A DNA stretch of 64,000 bases. Origin: Salinarchaeum sp. IM2453. GTDB lineage: Archaea > Halobacteriota > Halobacteria > Halobacteriales > Salinarchaeaceae. The notes beneath the pieces are model-generated. The model saw only the letters and a program-made list of their open reading frames with translations, did not search any database and was not told the origin of the DNA. The position numbers were made by a program, and so were the translations under genes. This document shows, one piece after another, positions 8,922 to 15,375 of this stretch. How positions within the stretch are numbered: the stretch's first letter is position 1; the number at the start of each line of letters is the position of its first letter. The stretch spans positions 248,001-312,000 of the forward strand of contig NZ_CP081183.1 in the NCBI RefSeq assembly GCF_019693215.1. The letters run 5' to 3'.

Positions 8922-9317
8922 ATGGGATGCAATAATACATCAGAGTTCAACCAGACAGGTACAGCAGAGACGACCGACAAAGACGCAGAGATACAACGAC
9001 TTGAGAAACGGGTTGCAGAACTTGAAGCAACCGTACAGTCGTTTGAATCATACATCAGCCATATTGAAGAAACAGATGGAGTAGTGGAGCGACGAGCCAA
9101 TGTAGCACTCGCAGCCGTAGATCGGCTTGAAAAAAGAGTCAACACAATTGAATCCGAGCTAGAACAAGATACACAGATAACAGAACCCAATCAATCGTAT
9201 TCTACATCACCTCCGCAAGAGGATAAAACAGAATCGCAATTTGATGCAGTTCTTGGAAACAGTGGATCATCACGAGAAACAGCAGATATCATCAAGCGGA
9301 TTCAGGGCAAGCTATGA
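8922..9317 (+). CDS. Coiled-coil protein, first gene of pilus-like cluster (DUF7310-like)
   Basis: A 131-residue soluble protein. Residues about 20-85 form a strong predicted coiled coil (AEIQRLEKRVAELEATV, later AAVDRLEKRVNTIESEL). A low-complexity Ser/Pro/Gln linker follows, then a short C-terminal amphipathic segment (TADIIKRIQGKL). It resembles a haloarchaea-only family (DUF7310, name from memory) always found next to the ATPase/TadC genes. Its stop overlaps the start of the next gene by four bases (ATGA), indicating translational coupling. It might be a cytoplasmic adaptor of the ATPase; that is inference from position. Confidence 0.65.
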   Translation: MGCNNTSEFNQTGTAETTDKDAEIQRLEKRVAELEATVQSFESYISHIEETDGVVERRANVALAAVDRLEKRVNTIESELEQDTQITEPNQSYSTSPPQEDKTESQFDAVLGNSGSSRETADIIKRIQGKL

Positions 9318-9994
9318 TTCGAGTTGTGCTTGCTGTTTTGACGACGCTTGCACTGTTTGGTATATCATTACCAGCGATTGAAAGTGTCCAAACAAGCCAG
9401 ACAGAAGACGCTATAGAAGCAGAACTACAGACACTTGATCAGACAGCAAATGAGCTATTAGAGACAGAAGAAGAGATTGAAGCACCAGGATCGCGTAGCA
9501 CGGTGTCAATTGAGCCACCAGAAGCAAGTATGACGCATGCTCCGGTCAAGTATATTAATATTTCCCCGGACGAATTTCGATATCAGGTAGATGGAGGAGC
9601 TGAGCGGACAATTAATCCAGAGACACCGTTTATCCGATCCGCTGGAGCACAGACAGAGAAGATAATAATCAGCGGCAGTCAGGCTGAGAAACTCATACTG
9701 GAACCAGTAACAGTCGACGACACACAAAAGGTTCACATCAAGCGACTTGGTTCAGATATTGATTTCAAACAATCAACTAACGAAACATCAAGGTCCGACC
9801 CAATAGATGACAGAGATGCAGTAAGCCGAGATCCAAACAAGGGAACAGAAGACAAAACAGAGGAAAGAGCCTCAAGACCAGAGCAAAAAATCTCGCAACA
9901 CGATCCAAACAAAAACGAAGAAAGTCAAGATGATTCACTGTTCGACCGGTTGACCGGAGCGGTTGATCGCGTCCTTGGGTTTATACCGTGGTAG
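9314..9994 (+). CDS. Membrane-anchored protein of pilus-like cluster (DUF7311-like)
   Basis: A 226-residue protein beginning with a hydrophobic segment (MIRVVLAVLTTLALFGISLP) that would anchor it or act as a signal sequence. The central domain (about 60-150) looks like a small beta-rich module; a disordered, charged region rich in Asp, Glu, Lys and Ser follows, and the end is amphipathic (LFDRLTGAVDRVLGFIPW). It belongs to a haloarchaeal family seen only in this cluster (DUF7311 from memory). It is coupled to the preceding gene by an ATGA overlap, and the ATPase gene begins 17 bases after its stop. Possible role: periplasm-facing or cytoplasmic scaffold of the apparatus. Confidence 0.65.
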   Translation: MIRVVLAVLTTLALFGISLPAIESVQTSQTEDAIEAELQTLDQTANELLETEEEIEAPGSRSTVSIEPPEASMTHAPVKYINISPDEFRYQVDGGAERTINPETPFIRSAGAQTEKIIISGSQAEKLILEPVTVDDTQKVHIKRLGSDIDFKQSTNETSRSDPIDDRDAVSRDPNKGTEDKTEERASRPEQKISQHDPNKNEESQDDSLFDRLTGAVDRVLGFIPW

Positions 9995-10010
9995 GAAGCC
10001 AACCCATTTT

Positions 10011-11903
10011 ATGTTGAATCTCATCAAGCGATTTCAAACATCTTCCTCTGGATGTACATGTAGGATTGCGGATGGAGGTGAGACACTCAATGCAATATCA
10101 TGTAGTGGTGATTTAAGCACATCGCCACAGTGTCGGAAGACAGCAATCAAAGCGGTTACGGGAACACAACTATCAAAGCTTCGTGTAGTTTCCTCAGGCA
10201 TCGAGCGAGTATATAACGAACAGACGGTTAGGTTTCTCAGGGCCGCTGGTGAATTTGCGACACTTGTCAAAGAGTACGACCAAACACTTGCCGCCAAATC
10301 ACTGACAGATCCGTTAGAAGCAGCAGCGGCAGCCGATGCTAGACCAGATCCAGTGAGGGATATTGCAGCAGAGACTGGGTTGGTTGAGCTCGCATCATCT
10401 ATTAACGACTACCAGCATGGATTCACTCCAGGGATAAAACCAACAGTTGCCGATGCAGAAATTGTTCACACCCTGCCTGAGGCAGCACAAAAAACAGCCG
10501 AAATAGAGCTACCGACTGACGGAAAAGCACGAATCTTTGAGACTCTCAAGCAGGAAACTGACTATTATCAGGTGCTGCCGGTTGAGTTTCAAATGGAGAA
10601 AGCAGCACTGCGGGTATTACAGGATGCATATGACTGGCTCGCTGAACATGCTACGAAAAGTACGTTGTCTGCTATGGTACAGGCAATAAGAAATGTAAGT
10701 GACGGTGGTGATGAGTTGAATGACGTATCAATTCGAACATTAGCCAAGGTTCTTCAGAAACATACACATGGATATGGGATTATTGAAGACCTCTTTGCAG
10801 ATCCAGCAGTGGATGATGTGTATGCAACTGCACCTGCAGCAGAAAATCGGTTATGGATCGTGCGGAGTGGACAGACACTACAAACAAATATCAGATTAAG
10901 TCAAAGTGGAGCTGAAGCAATCGCATCACGCCTGCGACGAGAGAGTGGTCGAGGATTCTCTCGGGCAGCCCCTACATTGGATGCAACGGCGGATCTATCG
11001 CATGGACAAGCACGGGTCGCTGCCGTCGCTGATCCAGCCACAGATGGGATTGCGTTTGCATTCAGATCAGGGTCGAAGCAAGCCTTTACACTTCCACGAT
11101 TAATTGCAAATGGGACCGTATCTGCAAGGGCTGCAGGATTACTTTCAACGGCTGTTCGGCGAGACGCAGCAATGCTAATCGGGGGAACAAGAGGAGCAGG
11201 AAAAACCACGCTACTTGGCTCGTTACTTTGGGAATTGCCACAGTCAGTGCGGACAATTACAATTGAGGACACACCCGAATTACCAATCGATGCTTTGCAG
11301 GCACACGATCGAGATGTACAGCAATTACAGACAAGTCTTGATGACGGGCCAGGAATTGATCCGACAGAAGCGCTGCAAACAGCACTTCGGCTTGGTGAAA
11401 GCGCATTAGTACTTGGAGAAGTCAGAGGTGAAGAAGCAGCAGTTCTCTATGAGGCAATGCGGGTAGGAGCAAGTGGCTCAGCAGTATTAGGTACAATCCA
11501 CGGAGATGGAGGCAGGGACATCAAACAACGAGTGACGGGCGATTTGAATGTATCAGAGCCATCATTTGCAACAACAGATCTAATTGTTACTCTTGAGCAG
11601 CACCAAGCACCATCAGGTGAGCAGACTCGACGCGTTAAGCGTATTGAGGAGGTGATTGGCACTGAGCAAGTTCGCTTCGAACCGCTATTTGCGCTTGATG
11701 AGGGAGAGCTACAGCCAACAGGTCGCATTGACCGCGGAAACAGCCATCTAATCGATCAATTAGCAGCCTCTGACGAGACATATGCTGAGATACGGACAAA
11801 GGTAAATCAGCAAGGCGAGCTGTTACATACACTCGCCAGTGGTGGAGAAACAGCACCAGAACATATTACAACTGCATACGCACAGCAAGGAGGGGCAGTA
11901 TGA
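10011..11903 (+). CDS. VirB11/TadA-type secretion ATPase
   Basis: Hexameric motor ATPase of the type II/type IV pilus and secretion family (PulE/VirB11/TadA), expected to power pilin assembly or secretion at the inner face of the membrane. In 630-residue numbering: Cys15, Cys17, Cys31 and Cys41 at the N-terminus suggest a metal site; an N-terminal domain runs to about 340; Walker A is GGTRGAGKTT at 391-400; the Asp box is TIEDTPELP; Walker B-like ALVLGEVRGEE is near 465-475; the His box is LGTIHGDGG. ATG 10011 (MLNLIKRFQ) is chosen over an in-frame start at 9963 lying inside the previous gene. The end overlaps the TadC gene by four bases. Confidence 0.88.
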   Translation: MLNLIKRFQTSSSGCTCRIADGGETLNAISCSGDLSTSPQCRKTAIKAVTGTQLSKLRVVSSGIERVYNEQTVRFLRAAGEFATLVKEYDQTLAAKSLTDPLEAAAAADARPDPVRDIAAETGLVELASSINDYQHGFTPGIKPTVADAEIVHTLPEAAQKTAEIELPTDGKARIFETLKQETDYYQVLPVEFQMEKAALRVLQDAYDWLAEHATKSTLSAMVQAIRNVSDGGDELNDVSIRTLAKVLQKHTHGYGIIEDLFADPAVDDVYATAPAAENRLWIVRSGQTLQTNIRLSQSGAEAIASRLRRESGRGFSRAAPTLDATADLSHGQARVAAVADPATDGIAFAFRSGSKQAFTLPRLIANGTVSARAAGLLSTAVRRDAAMLIGGTRGAGKTTLLGSLLWELPQSVRTITIEDTPELPIDALQAHDRDVQQLQTSLDDGPGIDPTEALQTALRLGESALVLGEVRGEEAAVLYEAMRVGASGSAVLGTIHGDGGRDIKQRVTGDLNVSEPSFATTDLIVTLEQHQAPSGEQTRRVKRIEEVIGTEQVRFEPLFALDEGELQPTGRIDRGNSHLIDQLAASDETYAEIRTKVNQQGELLHTLASGGETAPEHITTAYAQQGGAV

Positions 11904-13603
11904 TTAATCGGTCATTACAGGTCCTTGCTAAAGCATTTCCGTTTGATGTTAACGGTGATAAAGAACTACAGCAAGCTCTTCGCTTTCTAGATAGCGATTT
12001 ATCTACGAAAACAGTGATTAAAGCAGGGTATGTGACAGCATTCCTGACATGTATGTTACTGACCCCACTGGTACATCTTGTCCCTACTGGACACCAGATT
12101 GAATATCTAATTGGGATATTGTTGATCGCAATTGTCGCTGGACAATTAATATTCAAATACCCGCTTATAATGGCAACACTGCAGCAAACGACAGCACTCG
12201 GGACGGCCCCAGCACTTATTGGACGTGCAATCCTTCGAATGCGGATCGATCCATCGGAAGAAACTGCGGTTGCATTTGCAGCAAAAACCGGAAATGACAG
12301 ACTGTCAAAAAGCCTCTCGAAGCACATTAACCGTGCTGCTGGAGAACCTGGATCAGGGCTTGATACATTTGCAAAAGAATGGCAGCAATGGTTTCCAGCG
12401 TTAGGTCGTGCAGCACAGTTACTTGGAACAGCTGGGTCTGCTCCGCCTGCACAACGGGAACGAGCATTAAATAGAGCACTATCTGCCGTGCTGAACGGAA
12501 CGAGTGGCGAACTCCGTGCGTTTGTGACAAACGTCAATGGACCAGCAACAGCACTCTATGCATTTGGGGTATTGATACCGTTAGCGCTGGTTGCTGTGCT
12601 TCCGGGAGCACATGCCGCTGGTGTTACAATTACAATGCCGGTTATTGTGCTTATCTATAATGTCATCCTTCCAGTTGCTCTGCTATCTGCCTCAGTATGG
12701 TTGTTATTACGACGCCCAGTCGCATTTCCACCACCACAGGTTACAGAAGAGCATTTAGATAAAACACGGAGCAAATGGTACATCATTGGGCTCGGTGTTT
12801 GCACTGGGGGTGCCGCTGGAGCAGTGAGTAAGATGCTCATTGGCCTATGGACAGTTCCAATTTCGGTCACAGGAATTGGAGTTGGATCGACGCTCGTTCT
12901 CTGGTACCGACCACATACGAAAGTTAGAGATAAGGTCCGAGAAGTTGAGGCTGGACTGCCAGATGCTCTGTATTTAATTGGGCGACAGGTAGATGAGGGC
13001 ACATCAGTCGAGCGAAGCATCGCTGAAGCAGGAAAGGGGTTGCAGGACGAGACAGGTAAGCTACTAACGGATGCTGCACGACGACAAGAGGTGCTTGCTG
13101 TGGGTATTCGAGAGGCGTTACTTGGTGAACAAGGAGCTCTGACACAGCTCCCCAGCCGACGAACTAAAAACTTAGCATCACTACTTTCTATTGCCAGTAA
13201 AGAAGGTCAGCCAGCAGGACATGCAATCGTAGCTATGGCAGACCATCTTGATGAGTTGCAGTCTGTAGAGCAAGAAGCCAGACACGAACTAGCCAAAGTC
13301 ACAAACACACTTACCAACACAGCTGCAATTTTTGGACCGCTGGTAGCCGGATCAACAGTAGCGCTTGCCGAAGGTATGCATACATTTGGCGAAGGAGAAG
13401 ATATTCAAACAATCGCGGTTAGCGAGCTAGGACTGGCGATTGGCGGGTACGTACTCTTGCTTGCTGTGGTTTTAGTCGGATTATCGACAACGCTCAAGCA
13501 TGGGCTTGATCGGCCGACAATCGGGTACGGAACGGGTGGTACGTTAATCAGCGCAACAACTGTCTTTTTTGTAGCATACTACGGGACAGAATTACTGCTT
13601 TAG
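11900..13603 (+). CDS. TadC/PilC-type membrane platform protein (T2SSF)
   Basis: Polytopic membrane protein of the type II secretion F family, the platform on which the ATPase acts in pilus and secretion machines. It has 567 residues with hydrophobic segments near residues 45-75, 80-95, 210-235, 240-265, 300-325, 480-510 and 540-567. Two cytoplasmic helical T2SSF domains lie between them, the second with the typical GLPDALYLIGRQVDEG and HLDELQSVEQEARHEL. The duplicated architecture matches archaeal PilC/FlaJ relatives. It overlaps the ATPase stop (ATGA), so the two are made together. Downstream are pilin-like genes, preceded by a new promoter. Confidence 0.85.
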   Translation: MINRSLQVLAKAFPFDVNGDKELQQALRFLDSDLSTKTVIKAGYVTAFLTCMLLTPLVHLVPTGHQIEYLIGILLIAIVAGQLIFKYPLIMATLQQTTALGTAPALIGRAILRMRIDPSEETAVAFAAKTGNDRLSKSLSKHINRAAGEPGSGLDTFAKEWQQWFPALGRAAQLLGTAGSAPPAQRERALNRALSAVLNGTSGELRAFVTNVNGPATALYAFGVLIPLALVAVLPGAHAAGVTITMPVIVLIYNVILPVALLSASVWLLLRRPVAFPPPQVTEEHLDKTRSKWYIIGLGVCTGGAAGAVSKMLIGLWTVPISVTGIGVGSTLVLWYRPHTKVRDKVREVEAGLPDALYLIGRQVDEGTSVERSIAEAGKGLQDETGKLLTDAARRQEVLAVGIREALLGEQGALTQLPSRRTKNLASLLSIASKEGQPAGHAIVAMADHLDELQSVEQEARHELAKVTNTLTNTAAIFGPLVAGSTVALAEGMHTFGEGEDIQTIAVSELGLAIGGYVLLLAVVLVGLSTTLKHGLDRPTIGYGTGGTLISATTVFFVAYYGTELLL

Positions 13604-13659
13604 GCACTACGAGCACATTCAGTCCAGTTTCTTGGTCTCTTAGTGGAGACTGTATACAG

Positions 13660-13668
13660 ATTTATAAG
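13660..13668 (+). promoter_or_regulatory. Internal TATA box for the pilin-like genes
   Basis: The sequence tttataag is centred about 26 bases before ATG 13691, the distance expected for a leaderless haloarchaeal transcript beginning at that ATG. It lies in the only real gap (87 bases) inside the cluster, so the pilin-like genes may be expressed separately from the motor genes. Confidence 0.55.
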
Positions 13669-13690
13669 TGAGATGGCGGCCAATATCGCT

Positions 13691-14161
13691 ATGCACGGAC
13701 CACCAATCCAGGCCTGGTACGTTTTTGTTGCTGTCTCTCTCGTTAGTATTGCTATTGTTGGGGTAGCCATTGAGGTGACCCCGACTTCAAAACCACAAGC
13801 ACAGTCGGTAGCAGAGACAATCGATAGTGTCGCTGCAAGTCCACCACCAACAACCGGAAAACATCAGACAGATGCAGAGTCAATGCGCGTCACCCCCCGG
13901 TCTGTTGAATTACAGAAAAATGGAAAAAGAGCCTATGCAACGTTTCAAATCAGTACAGTAACTCCAACCGTGCACAATGCAACGCTTCAGAAAGTGCTAC
14001 AGGGAGTTCCTCCAAGCCAAGTATATGAGACTGAAACGGCATTTGCAAACGCTACCAGAGAGGCACAACTCCAGAATTCGACATGGCAGCCGCTAAACGA
14101 GGAAGTAACAATTAGATCTGTTTCATGGGGTGAGACAGATGCAACGCTGGTCGGCAAGTAG
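13691..14161 (+). CDS. Single-pass membrane protein of pilus-like cluster (DUF7283-like)
   Basis: A 156-residue protein starting MHGPPIQAWYVFVAVSLVSI, i.e. a short N-terminal tail and one membrane helix (about residues 9-30) followed by an exported domain. The N-terminal helix with an outside globular part is pilin-like in layout, though no clear prepilin peptidase site is seen. The start at 13691 is preferred over longer frames beginning 13643 or 13673 because a TATA box sits 26 bases upstream of it. It corresponds to a haloarchaeal cluster-specific family (DUF7283 from memory). The 3' end overlaps the next gene. Confidence 0.65.
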   Translation: MHGPPIQAWYVFVAVSLVSIAIVGVAIEVTPTSKPQAQSVAETIDSVAASPPPTTGKHQTDAESMRVTPRSVELQKNGKRAYATFQISTVTPTVHNATLQKVLQGVPPSQVYETETAFANATREAQLQNSTWQPLNEEVTIRSVSWGETDATLVGK

Positions 14162-14534
14162 AGGTCAGGTAGAGCCTCTTGCAGCACTGGTTGCAGTTAT
14201 GGCTGTTTGTACTGGTATAACGATGTATGCGGGCGTTGCGGTAGAGTTTACAGACCAAAAAGAAGATCGGTCAGTAGCTGATCCAACACTTGACAGAGTA
14301 TCGACCGACCTCCTGACAGATGGAAGTATTGATCCCTCAGAACTATCAGACAAAAGCTACCTCGCTCCGCGAGATCATAAGCTCGCTATTACAGTTGAAA
14401 CACCGCAACGGAAGTGGGACTGTGGTAAATCTGCCCCATCAACGGCAGAATCCGCTTCAAAGCCAGTGAGTGTACAGGTTGATCGAGGAGTCATCGAGAC
14501 AGGGACACTGACCGTGGAGGTATGGAATGCATAG
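14139..14534 (+). CDS. Pilin-like protein (DUF7285-like)
   Basis: The N-terminus MQRWSASRGQVEPLAALVAV shows a basic residue and Gly just before a Gln/Glu-containing hydrophobic helix, close to the haloarchaeal class III (type IV pilin-like) signal pattern, with possible cleavage after SRG. One membrane helix is followed by about 100 exported residues with a Cys at about residue 93 in the WDCGKS segment. The ATG at 14139 is used; a GTG three codons earlier is possible. It overlaps the genes before (23 bases) and after (8 bases), so the group is tightly coupled. Haloarchaea-only family (DUF7285 from memory). Confidence 0.65.
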   Translation: MQRWSASRGQVEPLAALVAVMAVCTGITMYAGVAVEFTDQKEDRSVADPTLDRVSTDLLTDGSIDPSELSDKSYLAPRDHKLAITVETPQRKWDCGKSAPSTAESASKPVSVQVDRGVIETGTLTVEVWNA

Positions 14535-15375
14535 GGATCGAGGTATCAGCACAGTGTTTGATGTACTGTTGTTTCTTTTAATCGTTAGTGCAGCTATTGG
14601 ATTGCTCGTCACTGGATACTCAGAGGAAAGCGAACAGCCTACGATGGAGACTGCATCAGATGTCGTGACCATCTTATCAACTAGCACCGAGACGATAGTA
14701 TATACTCCAGATCACTCAACAGTCAATACAACAGATATCGATACTAGATCCGACTATGGGACGGTTGCACACCTGTTGGCTACAGCAGCCGTTTTAGAAG
14801 CAGAAAAATCAGGAGAAGAGATTGCAGCCACGCCAGCGTATACACAGGCAGTAACAGAGGCAACCAAGGGTGCAACAGCCCCGGTTGAGGATCGAGTACA
14901 AGTCAGGGCAATTTGGGAGCCAGTTCCAGATGGCTCGGTAAAAGGAGAAGTTATCGTCGGGGATTCCCCTCCACCTGATAAAGATGTGCAGGCGGCGTCA
15001 ATCTCAATACCAGTTGCAACTACTGATACACCTGAGCAGGCAGAAAAGTCAACGCAAGCACTCAGTACGGTACTTGCTCAAGCGACCATTGAATCGCTCT
15101 TTGACACCCATCGGACAAAGACGGCAATGGAATCCAGTCATGATGAAGCAGAGATCAGTATCGCACGCTATCAGGATGCTGCCACGACGCTTGATACAGA
15201 TCTATCGATTGCGCTTGAACAGGAGGATAATAGCCTTGCAAGGTCAATACTTGTAGGTGCTCTTGAAGAAGAATACCGTCGTGATATCGTGAGAAACCCT
15301 GACTCAGTGTCTGATATTTCAGACAAAGCAGCGCCGACAGAGGTAACAATTGTGGTTAGGACGTGGTCAGCATGA
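14527..15375 (+). CDS. Pilin-like protein (DUF7284-like)
   Basis: The N-terminus MHRDRGISTVFDVLLFLLIV closely follows the archaeal pilin pattern: charged residues, Arg-Gly, then Ile/Val-Ser and an uninterrupted hydrophobic helix; cleavage after RG is expected by prepilin peptidase PibD. The remaining ~250 residues are acidic and exported, with a helical second half. It has 282 residues, larger than an ordinary archaeal pilin (about 130-170), so it is more likely a minor or pseudopilin. It overlaps the following large gene by ATGA. Family DUF7284 from memory. Confidence 0.65.
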   Translation: MHRDRGISTVFDVLLFLLIVSAAIGLLVTGYSEESEQPTMETASDVVTILSTSTETIVYTPDHSTVNTTDIDTRSDYGTVAHLLATAAVLEAEKSGEEIAATPAYTQAVTEATKGATAPVEDRVQVRAIWEPVPDGSVKGEVIVGDSPPPDKDVQAASISIPVATTDTPEQAEKSTQALSTVLAQATIESLFDTHRTKTAMESSHDEAEISIARYQDAATTLDTDLSIALEQEDNSLARSILVGALEEEYRRDIVRNPDSVSDISDKAAPTEVTIVVRTWSA

